Below are positions 8,059-16,228 of a DNA stretch of 64,000 bases, piece by piece. The DNA comes from Algoriphagus marincola DSM 16067 (lineage in GTDB: Bacteria; Bacteroidota; Bacteroidia; Cytophagales; Cyclobacteriaceae): the NCBI RefSeq assembly GCF_000429405.1, contig NZ_AUBU01000001.1:195321-259320 (forward strand), in the 5' to 3' direction. A program made the position numbers and the translations under genes. Below the pieces are notes generated by a model. The model saw nothing but the letters and a program-made list of their open reading frames with translations, was not told the origin of the DNA and searched no databases. Positions within the stretch are counted from its first letter, which is position 1. Each line of letters starts with the position of its first letter.

Positions 8059-9855
8059 ATGCTGCTGCGCTGCTGGATTTCCTTTGCTTTTTTTTGGACC
8101 GTTTGTCTTGCTCAGGCACAGGTTAACCGGGTAGATAGCCTCAAGGCTAGTCTTGATGCGCAGGAGGAAAAAGATTCGGCCTATGTCCTACTTCTGATTG
8201 AGCTTTGCGAAGCAAGTACATTTACAGAGGAGCAGGGTGGACTTGATTATGCCAGAAAGGCTCTTGAAATATCAAAAGAAATCTCCTTTCCCAAGGGAGA
8301 GGCTTTAGCTAATAATTCGCTAGGTGCATACTACCTCCAGGTTGGGAATCTAAATCAAGCCTTGCAGTATGTTCTGGCGGCGGAGCGAGTGTATCTCCAA
8401 AATGAAGATCAGTCTGAAGGCTTGCTTTCGGTCTACAATAATCTGGGTATCATTTACAACCGAACCGGAGAAGTCGAAAAAGCCATCGAGGTTTATTTGG
8501 ATGCCATACAAATTGCCTCTCAAAACAAATCAAACTTCCAGCAATTAGCCATTCTTTATAATAATCTTGGCTCAGCCTATGATAATTTGGGTGATTATGA
8601 TCAGGCTTTGCAGGCTTTTGAGAAGGTGGAAGCAGTCAGCCGGGAGGCAGATTTACAAGTAGGGGTGATGATGGCCAAAAGTAATTTGGGTTCAGTTTAT
8701 TTTTCTAAAAATGATCTGAATCGTGCCGAATCTGAATACATCATGGCTTTGGAAATTGCTCAGAAAGGTGGTTTTACCCGAAATGTAGGGACTATCATGC
8801 TGGGTATGGCAAACGTTTATTCAGGGCAGGGGCGCTATCAGGAAGCTGAAAAGTATTTTCGGGATGGAATCGCTTTAGCTGAGGAAATTCAGGCTTTGCC
8901 CCTTTTGGAAGATGGGTATCTAGGACTCGGTAAGCTTTATGAGCGACGCGGGAATTTTTCCCTTGCTTTAAATTCTTTCAAAAAATGGCAAAATATCAGG
9001 GATAGTATCTTTTCCTTGGAGAAGGCACAAACTATCGAAGAATTGAAAGCTCAATATGAAACTGAAAAGAAAGAAGCTGAGATTCTGGCGCTTTCCCAAG
9101 AAAATGAAATTCAAAGTCTTGAGCTCACACAGAAAAATCAGTTACTTTTTCTTTCAATAGTTGGAACCATATTATTGATTGGCTTGGGATATAGCATTTA
9201 TCTTCGGAAAAAAATCAGGGCGGAGGCAAAAATGTCTGAGATTGAACAACGCTTTTTGCGATCCCAACTCAACCCGCATTTCATTTTCAATGCGCTCTCT
9301 TCGGTCCAAAACTATATGCTAAACTCCGAGTCAAAGAAAGCCTCCTACTATTTAGGTAAGTTTTCCAAACTCATGAGGCAGGTGCTGGAAAACTCACGAG
9401 AAGAATACATTCCTCTTGAGGAAGAAATAGGAATGCTTGAAAATTATTTAGAGGTCCAAAAAAACCTCAGTCAAAAGCAATTTGATTTTCAAATCTCTTG
9501 TCTTCCGCCTTTGGATTCACAGACATATGAAATTCCTCCAATGTTTGTGCAGCCTTTCGTAGAAAATGCCATCCAACATGGAATTCAAAACCAAGAGGGT
9601 AAAATTGAGTTAGAGTTTTCATTGGTAAACGAATATGTGCAGGTGAAGATTAAGGACAATGGGCTAGGAATCAAGGCTACAGTGAAGCCTTCTAGCAGGC
9701 ATCAATCCTTGGCTACCTCCATCATTGGAGAAAGAATTGAAAACTATAACCGGAAGCTTAAGAATCAAATTCAATTAAAAATCACAGATTTATCCGAAAA
9801 AGGTCTACAGGGTACAGAGGTTCTACTGCTTGTTCCTTTTTCAAAAAACTACTAA
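8059..9855 (+). CDS. TPR-containing LytS-type sensor histidine kinase
   Basis: 598 aa. Signal peptide (1-20), then about seven TPR units over residues 40-315 (repeats such as YNNLGIIYNRTGEVEKAIEVY), a coiled coil (about 320-360), one transmembrane helix (362-382), and a His_kinase domain of the LytS/YehU type with His407 in QLNPHFIFNALSS. An HATPase segment follows with FVENAIQHGI and DNGLGI. The sensory TPR part lies outside the cytoplasmic membrane. The partner is the LytTR regulator that starts 3 bases after the stop. The signal is unknown; TPRs in this family usually bind proteins or peptides. Confidence 0.92.
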   Translation: MLLRCWISFAFFWTVCLAQAQVNRVDSLKASLDAQEEKDSAYVLLLIELCEASTFTEEQGGLDYARKALEISKEISFPKGEALANNSLGAYYLQVGNLNQALQYVLAAERVYLQNEDQSEGLLSVYNNLGIIYNRTGEVEKAIEVYLDAIQIASQNKSNFQQLAILYNNLGSAYDNLGDYDQALQAFEKVEAVSREADLQVGVMMAKSNLGSVYFSKNDLNRAESEYIMALEIAQKGGFTRNVGTIMLGMANVYSGQGRYQEAEKYFRDGIALAEEIQALPLLEDGYLGLGKLYERRGNFSLALNSFKKWQNIRDSIFSLEKAQTIEELKAQYETEKKEAEILALSQENEIQSLELTQKNQLLFLSIVGTILLIGLGYSIYLRKKIRAEAKMSEIEQRFLRSQLNPHFIFNALSSVQNYMLNSESKKASYYLGKFSKLMRQVLENSREEYIPLEEEIGMLENYLEVQKNLSQKQFDFQISCLPPLDSQTYEIPPMFVQPFVENAIQHGIQNQEGKIELEFSLVNEYVQVKIKDNGLGIKATVKPSSRHQSLATSIIGERIENYNRKLKNQIQLKITDLSEKGLQGTEVLLLVPFSKNY

Positions 9856-9858
9856 TTC

Positions 9859-10593
9859 ATGAGAGCGCTAATTATTGATGATCATGCTCATGTAAGAGAA
9901 AATCTGAGATTGCTTCTCAATGAAGTAGCTCCTGATATAGAGATCGTTGGTGAGGCAGAAGGAGTGAATTCCGGAGAAATTGCAATAAACACGTACTCTC
10001 CTGATTTGGTATTTTTAGATATTGAAATGGCTGATGGCACTGGCTTTGATCTGCTCAATCGTTTTAAAGAACCTGGTTTCAGGTTGATCTTTGTAACTGG
10101 GCATGATGGCTATGCAATTCGGGCTTTTCGGGTAAGTGCCATCGATTACCTGCTAAAGCCGGTGGATCCTGATGATCTTGAAGAGGCTATCGAAAAAGTA
10201 CGAAAACACCCGCCCTTACAAAATATGCAAATCCAAGAGGCTGAAGAAATTCAGCACGCTGAGAAACTTCAGCAATTGGTACTCTCTGACTCTGAAAATA
10301 TTTATTTGGTACAAGTCTCTGACATTTTGCGTTGTCAATCCGAGGATAATTACACTCGGTTTTTTCTGAGAGATGGGCGTAAACTATTAATTTCCAGAAC
10401 TCTAAAAGAGTATGCTGAATTATTGGAGCCCTCAGGCTTTTTTCGCTCTCATCAATCTCACTTGATCAATTTATCATTTTTTGATCATTACGATAAACGT
10501 GACGGCGGTACGATTCGGATGAAAGACGGAGCGACCTTACCGCTTGCTACCCGCAAGAAAGATCAACTCATTCAGGTATTGAGATCGCTTTGA
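9859..10593 (+). CDS. LytTR-family response regulator
   Basis: 244 aa. CheY-like receiver at 1-120: acidic pocket IIDDH, phosphoacceptor Asp54 in LVFLDIEMADG, and the conserved Lys in LLKPVDPDD. The LytTR DNA-binding domain covers about 140-244 (CQSEDNYTRFFLRDGRKLLISRTL then FFRSHQSHLINL). It follows the LytS-type kinase by 3 bases, making a clear operon and signalling pair. Target genes cannot be told from the sequence. Confidence 0.93.
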   Translation: MRALIIDDHAHVRENLRLLLNEVAPDIEIVGEAEGVNSGEIAINTYSPDLVFLDIEMADGTGFDLLNRFKEPGFRLIFVTGHDGYAIRAFRVSAIDYLLKPVDPDDLEEAIEKVRKHPPLQNMQIQEAEEIQHAEKLQQLVLSDSENIYLVQVSDILRCQSEDNYTRFFLRDGRKLLISRTLKEYAELLEPSGFFRSHQSHLINLSFFDHYDKRDGGTIRMKDGATLPLATRKKDQLIQVLRSL

Positions 10594-10678
10594 TCAGCAG
10601 ATTCTAGACCAAAGCTTACGCTTTCTCAACAGTTCTTCTCAAATTCTCATTTGCTGATTTTTCCAACTTTAGACGGGC

Positions 10679-10686
10679 TACTTTTG
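10679..10686 (+). promoter_or_regulatory. -7 promoter element for the small ORF
   Basis: TACTTTTG matches the Bacteroidetes -7 consensus TAnnTTTG, 28 bases before the ATG of the tiny hydrophobic ORF. No good -33 TTTG at 19-21 bases was found. Confidence 0.35.
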
Positions 10687-10714
10687 ATCCGTAATCAGTA
10701 ATCGAAATGTCCAA

Positions 10715-10810
10715 ATGGTACTGAAAACTTTCCTTAAAAAGGTTATTTGGTTAAGCGTCTTTTTGATGGTCATCACGGTGATGAATTATTTTTTTTATCT
10801 CTTTTTTTAA
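10715..10810 (+). CDS. possible 31-aa single-span membrane peptide
   Basis: ATG to TAA gives 31 residues: a short basic N-terminus (MVLKTFLKKV) followed by a strongly hydrophobic run to the end, ending in an aromatic-rich NYFFYLFF tail. That is the composition of a one-helix membrane microprotein with its N-terminus inside. A -7 promoter element lies just upstream, and the gene stands alone between the LytTR regulator and a convergent DUF2721 gene. No homologue is recognised. The alternative is a chance ORF in AT-rich DNA. Confidence 0.35.
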   Translation: MVLKTFLKKVIWLSVFLMVITVMNYFFYLFF

Positions 10811-10867
10811 GAGACGATCCGAATCCAAATGGGGGTGATTTGGCGGATTTTTTTGACTGAGTTTTTT

Positions 10868-11323
10868 TTATTCTTTTTTATTTTCCTTTCTGAAAAAGCT
10901 ATCCAATGTGCTACTCCGCTTTGCAAATACATCTTCCATGTCGGATAACTCAAGATTGAGTGCCTTTGTGGAGATTTGAATTTCAATTAATGAGAGTGCC
11001 AAAGCAATCAACAAGGATCCCATGCTGCCCACAAAAACCCAATTAGCAGCGATAGTATATCCCTGAAAGAGCAAAAACATACAGGTCACGCAAAGCAAAA
11101 AGCTGAAAATCCCGAAGAGTTGCATGTTTTTGATCAGAGAAAGCCTTCTACGCAGATTATGCAGCTGCTCAACTACCAGTTTTTCTTCATCCGGACTCTC
11201 TTTGAATTTTTTGTGCAAACCACGGATAAGACTCGCTATTGCCAAAAATCGATTGGTGAAAGCCAACATCAATAGCGTAATAGCTGAAAAAAGAAGTGCG
11301 GGTGTGGAGAGCTGTAGTTCCAT
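10868..11323 (-). CDS. DUF2721 family membrane protein
   Basis: 151 aa with three hydrophobic helices (about 7-28, 68-88, 92-115) and a charged loop (37-60). PALLFSAITLLMLAFTNRFLAIASLIR near the N-terminus and the end segment EIQISTKALNLELSDME match the DUF2721 family of small inner-membrane proteins of unknown function. It is a single gene, and the next terminator belongs to the sigma/anti-sigma unit. Confidence 0.8.
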   Translation of the reverse strand: MELQLSTPALLFSAITLLMLAFTNRFLAIASLIRGLHKKFKESPDEEKLVVEQLHNLRRRLSLIKNMQLFGIFSFLLCVTCMFLLFQGYTIAANWVFVGSMGSLLIALALSLIEIQISTKALNLELSDMEDVFAKRSSTLDSFFRKENKKE

Positions 11324-11371
11324 TTGCGAATAGATAAATAGGTTCAGGAGTGTATAAGTTCGGAAAAATCA

Positions 11372-11405
11372 AGAAAAAAGCCCGTTTTTGTTCAAAACGG
11401 GCTTC
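11372..11405 (-). terminator. terminator of the sigma/anti-sigma operon
   Basis: Minus-strand hairpin AAGCCCGTTTT / AAAACGGGCTT followed by T residues, 19 bases after the anti-sigma stop. Confidence 0.8.
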
Positions 11406-11423
11406 TATAATTTTTTTGAGATT

Positions 11424-12260
11424 TTAGGCCACTTCGCCCAAAACCACCAGTTTTTCCAGAGTCGGCGATTCAGACCCGCCTTTGGGTTCGATGGTGATAG
11501 CAAAGGCTCCCGCTTCCGCTACCGCGCTCATTTGCTGTAAGCTGAACGGCTGTGAAGGGTCCACAATTCCAATACCCACTGGTCCCTCAGGACCAATTGC
11601 CCAAAGCTGGTAGTCAAACGAAGCGCTGAGTGAGTTTAGCCTGTTGACCGCGATGAAAACTTCTTGCTGGGATTGATCCCAAAAGACATCCACCTTCGCA
11701 TCTTTTTGCATGTCAAAGCTTTCTCCCATCATTTCGATACGTCTGAAATCACCTGCAACCAAGCGGTCTAAGCGAGAATCGGTTTGCTCAAACTCTTGCT
11801 TTACCTGATTTAGATTGTCTGCCAAAACAGCCTGTTCTTGTTGCAAGGCGACAAACTTCTGATCAGTTTCATAGAATTTTCCGGCAAAATAAATTGCCGC
11901 CGCACTGGCCAATACAGCCACCAATGATGCTGCCACAGCAAAAGGTTTCCAAGGAGTCATTTTGACCGTTTTGGTTTCCTTAGGAGCTGCCGTTGGAGTA
12001 GGAATTTTCCTTTCTTGAAGATCTCCATCAAGAGTGGCGAAGATTTTTTCTTTCGTTTGAAGGGAAGGCTCGACTCCCGTCAGTTCATCCAAAGAAAACA
12101 TAGCCTCCTCCAAGGAATCTAATTCCTGCTGAATCTCAGGGTGGGCTTTAGCCATAGCGATGACTTCCTCCCGCTCACGCTCGTTCAGCTCTCCGAGAAG
12201 GAAGAGCTCCAGCTTGCCTGATTCGATATATTCTTGGATGTTCACGCTAAATTCTTTCAA
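11424..12260 (-). CDS. anti-sigma factor, RskA-like, membrane-anchored
   Basis: 278 aa. An N-terminal cytoplasmic segment (1-75) with IESGKLELFLLGELNEREREEV is typical of RskA/ECF anti-sigma factors and would clamp the sigma factor. One transmembrane helix follows (about 105-125), then a coiled stretch (130-165) and an extracytoplasmic anti-sigma-K (RskA) domain with the end YQLWAIGPEGPVGIGIVDPSQPFSL. Its start overlaps the end of the sigma gene by 14 bases, the usual arrangement for a sigma/anti-sigma pair. The signal it senses is unknown. Confidence 0.88.
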   Translation of the reverse strand: MKEFSVNIQEYIESGKLELFLLGELNEREREEVIAMAKAHPEIQQELDSLEEAMFSLDELTGVEPSLQTKEKIFATLDGDLQERKIPTPTAAPKETKTVKMTPWKPFAVAASLVAVLASAAAIYFAGKFYETDQKFVALQQEQAVLADNLNQVKQEFEQTDSRLDRLVAGDFRRIEMMGESFDMQKDAKVDVFWDQSQQEVFIAVNRLNSLSASFDYQLWAIGPEGPVGIGIVDPSQPFSLQQMSAVAEAGAFAITIEPKGGSESPTLEKLVVLGEVA

Positions 12261-12780
12261 TATTCTTTTTTAAAACCTGAAGGGCTGCCCGTAGCCTGGA
12301 TTTGACTGTCCCTAAGGGTATGTCAAATTCCTCTGCAATCTCCGAGTGGGTATATCCCTGAAAGTAAATATACTCAATGATGAACTTTTGGTCTGTGTTG
12401 AGCTGATTCATCAGATCTTTGACACCGATGCCATCTACCTTTTCTTGGGTCTGAGCACCTCCTTCGAGACCATATACGAAGTCATCAATAGTATTGGTCT
12501 TACTGGATTGAGAGATTTCTTTGGATCGCAATTTATCAATAGCCGAGTTTCTGCAGATGTTTGCCATCCAGGTATATAGTCGCCCTTTCGACTCGTCGTA
12601 TGAATCGATTTTTTGGGTGATTTTTACAAAGGCATCATGAAAGACTTCCTCGGCCAAATCCCGATCACTGATGATGCGAAGGATTACTCCAAAAAGCGCT
12701 CTCGAGTATTTTTCATATAAATACTCTACCGTCTTGCGGTCTCTTTCAAGTAATCCCTGTATTAGTTCCTTTTCCTCCAA
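12247..12780 (-). CDS. ECF-type RNA polymerase sigma factor
   Basis: 177 aa. Region 2 covers about 10-80 (YEKYSRALFGVILRIISDRDLAEEVFHDAFVKI, then MANICRNSAIDKLRSKE). Region 4 is C-terminal, with the HTH YTHSEIAEEFDIPLGTVKSRLRAAL. It has no region 1 or 3, as expected for group 4 sigma factors; the closest type is SigK. It is controlled by the overlapping RskA-like anti-sigma gene. A terminator of the upstream lpdA gene lies just before it, so this pair has its own promoter, which was not identified. Confidence 0.93.
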   Translation of the reverse strand: MEEKELIQGLLERDRKTVEYLYEKYSRALFGVILRIISDRDLAEEVFHDAFVKITQKIDSYDESKGRLYTWMANICRNSAIDKLRSKEISQSSKTNTIDDFVYGLEGGAQTQEKVDGIGVKDLMNQLNTDQKFIIEYIYFQGYTHSEIAEEFDIPLGTVKSRLRAALQVLKKNIERI

Positions 12781-12811
12781 AATAATTGTCTATGAATATG
12801 AGAAAAATAAA

Positions 12812-12840
12812 ACACCGGACCAATTGTTTCGATCCGGTGT
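12812..12840 (-). terminator. terminator after lpdA
   Basis: Minus-strand ACACCGGA / TCCGGTGT hairpin followed by TTTATTTT, 19 bases past the lpdA stop. Confidence 0.8.
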
Positions 12841-12858
12841 AATTTTGCTAAAACTTTT

Positions 12859-14256
12859 TTAGAGGTGAATCACTTCATCATAAGCTGCTGCTGCGGCTTC
12901 CATCACCGCTTCAGACATAGTTGGGTGAGGGTGAACTGTTTTGATCAATTCATGTCCTGTAGTTTCCAGCTTACGGATTGCGACGATTTCAGCGATCATT
13001 TCGGTCACATTGGCTCCTATCATGTGTGCGCCAAGCAACTCACCATATTTCTTGTCGAAGACCAATTTTACAAATCCGTCTTTTGCGCCAGCTGCTGAAG
13101 CCTTGCCGGAGGCAGAGAATGGGAACTTACCAACTCGCACTTCGTAGCCTGCTTCTTTAGCCTTCGCTTCTGTATAACCAACGGAAGCAATCTCAGGAGA
13201 GCAATAAGTACAACCAGGGATATTGTTGTAGTCCAAAGCCTCAGGATGATGGCCTGCAATCTTTTCTACACAAATAATCCCTTCGGCAGAAGCTACGTGA
13301 GCCAATGCAGGTCCGGAAACCACATCACCGATGGCATAGTAGCCAGGCATGTTGGTTTTGTAATATTCGTCGACTTTGATTTTGCCTTTGTCTACTAGAA
13401 TTCCTACATCTTCCAGACCGACATTTTCCAAGTTGGAAACCACTCCAGCTGCAGAAAGTACTACATCACATTCTAGCGTCTCCTCGCCTTTTGCAGTTTT
13501 TACTTTTACCTTACATCCGGCGCCCTTCGTATCCACGCCAGTTACCTCGGAGGAAGTCATGATTTTCATCCCTGCTTTCTTGTAGATTTTTTCCAAAGCC
13601 TTAGAAACTTCTACGTCTTCTACAGGGACAATTCGATCCATGTATTCTACGATGGTTACTTCCGTGCCAATAGAATTATAGAAATAAGCAAATTCCACTC
13701 CGATCGCACCTGAACCTACAACAACCATTTTCTTGGGCTGTTTCTCTAGGGTCATGGCCTTTCGGTAGCCGATGATTTTCTTGCCGTCTTGAGGCATAGA
13801 AGGCAATTCTCTAGATCGAGCACCGGTAGCAATGATGATATGGTCGGCTGCATAAACAGTCTTATTACCATCCTTGTCTGCTACTTCCACCTTCTTGCCA
13901 GGTTGGATTTTGCCCCAGCCAGCAATCACTTCAATTTTATTTTTCTTCATCAAAAACTGCACACCCTTACTCATGCCATCGGCTACGTTTCGGCTTCGCT
14001 TAACCATGCCAGTGAAATCGGCCGAAGCATCTTTGACGCTGATTCCATAGTCATTGGCGTGATTGATGTATTCGAATACCTGCGCACTCTTCAAAAGGGC
14101 CTTGGTAGGGATACAACCCCAGTTGAGGCAGATTCCACCTAGCTCCTCAGCTTCTATGATAGCAGTTTTCAGTCCGAGTTGGGATGCACGAATGGCAGCC
14201 ACATAGCCTCCCGGTCCGCTTCCCAATACGATCAGATCAAATTTTGATGAAGACAT
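12859..14256 (-). CDS. lpdA: dihydrolipoyl dehydrogenase
   Basis: 465 aa, the standard E3 length. FAD-binding LGSGPGGYVAAIRA (11-24); redox disulfide Cys43/Cys48 in GGICLNWGCIPTKAL; NAD-binding GSGAIGVEFAYFY; FAD-binding YYAIGDV; and catalytic His-Glu region TVHPHPTMSEAVMEAA at the end. It reoxidises the lipoyl groups of the 2-oxoacid dehydrogenase complexes and the glycine cleavage system in the cytoplasm. It is monocistronic, with its own terminator and a candidate promoter. The E1/E2 genes are not in this window. Confidence 0.97.
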   Translation of the reverse strand: MSSSKFDLIVLGSGPGGYVAAIRASQLGLKTAIIEAEELGGICLNWGCIPTKALLKSAQVFEYINHANDYGISVKDASADFTGMVKRSRNVADGMSKGVQFLMKKNKIEVIAGWGKIQPGKKVEVADKDGNKTVYAADHIIIATGARSRELPSMPQDGKKIIGYRKAMTLEKQPKKMVVVGSGAIGVEFAYFYNSIGTEVTIVEYMDRIVPVEDVEVSKALEKIYKKAGMKIMTSSEVTGVDTKGAGCKVKVKTAKGEETLECDVVLSAAGVVSNLENVGLEDVGILVDKGKIKVDEYYKTNMPGYYAIGDVVSGPALAHVASAEGIICVEKIAGHHPEALDYNNIPGCTYCSPEIASVGYTEAKAKEAGYEVRVGKFPFSASGKASAAGAKDGFVKLVFDKKYGELLGAHMIGANVTEMIAEIVAIRKLETTGHELIKTVHPHPTMSEAVMEAAAAAYDEVIHL

Positions 14257-14290
14257 ATTTTCTTGAGTTTGTTACGATTTTGAAACTATG

Positions 14291-14298
14291 CAAAAATA
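14291..14298 (-). promoter_or_regulatory. -7 promoter element of lpdA
   Basis: On the minus strand it reads TATTTTTG, matching TAnnTTTG, about 35 bases before the lpdA ATG. No clear -33 partner was found. Confidence 0.45.
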
Positions 14299-14520
14299 GG
14301 CCTTTTGGTTTCAGAAAAAAATCTACTCAAAAGCTTGAAAACCCAATTTAATCTGCCTCTATGGGACCGTAAAGTCAATTTTCGAAAATTCCTTTCGTTA
14401 AAGTGGTTATTTACAGATGATTAATTTTGTCTGAGTAGATATTTGCTTGTTTTTCAAGGTTTAAAAATGAAGGAGATCGATTTGCTTGGTTCAGGGAAGG
14501 ATTACTACTGGCTTTTTTTA

Positions 14521-14528
14521 TATTTTTG
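14521..14528 (+). promoter_or_regulatory. -7 promoter element of fabG
   Basis: TATTTTTG matches TAnnTTTG and ends 21 bases before the ATG at 14550. An in-frame TTG at 14526 lies inside this element, so the transcript would start after it. This decides for the ATG start. Confidence 0.5.
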
Positions 14529-14549
14529 ACCAATCAAAAAATAGAATTT

Positions 14550-15296
14550 ATGGGATTACTTTCAGGAAAGACTGCATTGATCACCGGTGCCTCCAAAGGA
14601 ATCGGAAGAGCCATTGCCATCAAATATGCCCAAGAAGGGGCAAATGTCGCATTCACCTATCTTTCTTCAGTCGAAAAAGGTCAAGCTTTGGAAGCTGAAT
14701 TGGCTGAATATGGGATCAAAGCCAAAGGATATCGATCTGATGCTTCTGATTTCAAAGCTGCAGAAGATTTGGTAAACAGTGTCGTGGCTGATTTTGGGTC
14801 TTTGGATATCTTGATCAATAATGCTGGTATTACCCGAGACAATCTTTTGATGCGAATGACTGAGGAGTCTTGGGATGAAATCATGAATGTCAACCTAAAG
14901 TCATGCTTCAATACGGTCAAAGCCGCAACCCGCACCATGATGAAAGCCAAGTCCGGCTCGATCATCAACATGACCTCTGTAGTCGGTGCCAAAGGCAATG
15001 CTGGTCAAGCCAACTATGCAGCCTCCAAGGCTGGAATCATCGGCTTCACCAAATCCGTCGCTTTGGAATTGGGTTCAAGAAATATCCGTTGTAATGCCAT
15101 AGCACCTGGATTTATCGAGACTGAAATGACCGAGGTTTTGGATGAAAAGACAGTTCAGGGCTGGAGAGATGCGATCCCAATGAAACGCGGTGGCAAGCCG
15201 GAGGAAATTGCGGATGCCTGCGTGTTCTTGGGTTCCGAGATGAGTACTTACATCTCCGGGCAGGTGCTTCATGTGAATGGAGCGATGTATACCTAA
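14550..15296 (+). CDS. fabG: 3-oxoacyl-[acyl-carrier-protein] reductase
   Basis: 248 aa from the ATG, the usual FabG length; an upstream TTG would add eight residues but falls in the promoter. Short-chain dehydrogenase: NADPH-binding TGASKGIGRAIA (12-23), NNAGITRDN, active-site Ser in MTSVVGAKGN, YAASK (the catalytic Tyr and Lys), and the C-terminal SGQVLHVNGAMYT. It reduces beta-ketoacyl-ACP in fatty-acid elongation. It is alone here, followed by REP-like and terminator hairpins, so it is not in a fab cluster. Confidence 0.92.
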   Translation: MGLLSGKTALITGASKGIGRAIAIKYAQEGANVAFTYLSSVEKGQALEAELAEYGIKAKGYRSDASDFKAAEDLVNSVVADFGSLDILINNAGITRDNLLMRMTEESWDEIMNVNLKSCFNTVKAATRTMMKAKSGSIINMTSVVGAKGNAGQANYAASKAGIIGFTKSVALELGSRNIRCNAIAPGFIETEMTEVLDEKTVQGWRDAIPMKRGGKPEEIADACVFLGSEMSTYISGQVLHVNGAMYT

Positions 15297-15298
15297 TT

Positions 15299-15329
15299 AA
15301 CCTTTGAGGTCTTCAAGACCTCGAAGGTT
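15299..15329 (+). repeat. REP-like palindrome, left of the RAYT gene
   Basis: Arms AACCTTTGAGGTCTT (15299-15313) and AAGACCTCGAAGGTT (15315-15329) are complementary except for one C/T position. The same element in reverse orientation lies at 16062-16093, on the other side of the RAYT gene, and a third copy follows hisF at 51568. It may also terminate fabG (T-rich 3' side). Confidence 0.7.
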
Positions 15330-15360
15330 TTATTTTCCTTTTACATTTTCAACTCAAAGC

Positions 15361-15399
15361 CTCGAAGATTTCCTCTAGAGAAATCCTTCGAGTTTTTTT
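15361..15399 (+). terminator. hairpin terminator downstream of fabG
   Basis: CTCGAAGATTT / AAATCCTTCGAG arms around a short loop, followed by seven T residues. The arm shares the CTCGAAG core with the neighbouring REP-like element. Confidence 0.6.
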
Positions 15400-15418
15400 G
15401 AGATTTTTAATCCTTATT

Positions 15419-15979
15419 CTATTCAAGGGAAAGCTCCTCTGGAAAATTTGAAACGTTTTCCAAGTGATGTGTTTTTCGGAATTGCTCAAGGTCTCCAAAC
15501 CATTCAATTACAAAATCTCGGTCGATTTGGGTGGGTTTTTGAGAGATGATGGCTTGGTAGGATGAAAACCTCCATTTTTTAAAATCTTCTACTATTCCGT
15601 GCTTTTGAGGATTTCGATGAATATAAATTATGACTTGAGATAGATAGCTTTCTTTATCGATTCGTTTTCTTTTGAATTTGCGTTGAAATAATCCTCCGTG
15701 TCGGTCATAAAGCTTATTAAATGCTTTAGCGTAGCCATTCAAAAAGTTTGAAAAAGCACTTAAAGCAACTTCTGGTTCGGTAATTTCTTTTACTCGAATC
15801 AAAAAGTGAAAATGATTGGGTAATAAACAGTAGGCTAATGTTGAAAAGTGAGTTGAGCAATGAGTTTGATATTTTTTAAGAAAGTAAATACAGTTTTCTT
15901 CAGTCCGGAAAAGAAGTTCCTCTCCAATAGTTCTGGAATAAACATGGTAAAATTCTTCTGGGAAAAATGGATCAGTCAT
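15419..15979 (-). CDS. REP-associated tyrosine transposase (RAYT, Y1/HUH)
   Basis: 186 aa, single-domain Y1 transposase of the IS200/IS605 superfamily, TnpA_REP group. N-terminal FYHVYSRTIGEELLFRTEEN; HUH motif in LPNHFHFLIRV (about 53-63); catalytic Tyr in the helix YLSQVIIYIHRNPQKHGIV, followed by FKKWRFSSY. These match RAYTs, which are usually single-copy and mobilise short REP palindromes rather than themselves. It is flanked by inverted copies of one palindromic element (15299-15329 and 16062-16093). All catalytic landmarks appear intact. Confidence 0.9.
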   Translation of the reverse strand: MTDPFFPEEFYHVYSRTIGEELLFRTEENCIYFLKKYQTHCSTHFSTLAYCLLPNHFHFLIRVKEITEPEVALSAFSNFLNGYAKAFNKLYDRHGGLFQRKFKRKRIDKESYLSQVIIYIHRNPQKHGIVEDFKKWRFSSYQAIISQKPTQIDRDFVIEWFGDLEQFRKTHHLENVSNFPEELSLE

Positions 15980-16061
15980 AAAAGTTGAAGTTTTGACATT
16001 GATCTTTAAAACAACAAGTTAACTAAATCCATATTTAGGTCAAAAATATATTTGTTAGTGA

Positions 16062-16093
16062 GACCTTCGAGGTTATTTAAAACCTCAAAGGTC
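16062..16093 (-). repeat. REP-like palindrome, right of the RAYT gene
   Basis: GACCTTCGAGGTT / AACCTCAAAGGTC around ATTTAA. It is the reverse complement of the left element, keeping the same single asymmetric position (TTT in one arm, TCG in the other), so the pair forms terminal inverted elements around the transposase gene. Confidence 0.7.
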
Positions 16094-16100
16094 AATAAAG

Positions 16101-16126
16101 CGGCTGGAGAGATTCAGCCGTTTTTA
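16101..16126 (+). terminator. orphan hairpin with T run
   Basis: CGGCTG / CAGCCG stem followed by TTTTTATTT on the plus strand. No plus-strand gene ends here: it may be a relic of the fabG transcript end displaced by the RAYT insertion. Confidence 0.4.
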
Positions 16127-16152
16127 TTTAAAAAGAGAAGATTGGGGTATTA

Positions 16153-16190
16153 AAAAAGCCCCGATCCCGATTTTATCGGAGCCGAGGCTC
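16153..16190 (-). terminator. terminator of pruA
   Basis: Minus-strand 15-bp imperfect hairpin (AGCCTCGGCTCCGAT / ATCGGGATCGGGGCT) followed by six T residues, 39 bases after the pruA stop. Confidence 0.8.
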
Positions 16191-16228
16191 TTGAAAATTG
16201 AATTTGATCATTGCTCATTGAGCATTTT

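Noticed and set aside
12865-14142. Several plus-strand frames opposite lpdA
   Set aside because: They are antisense shadows of a strongly conserved gene with no homology of their own.
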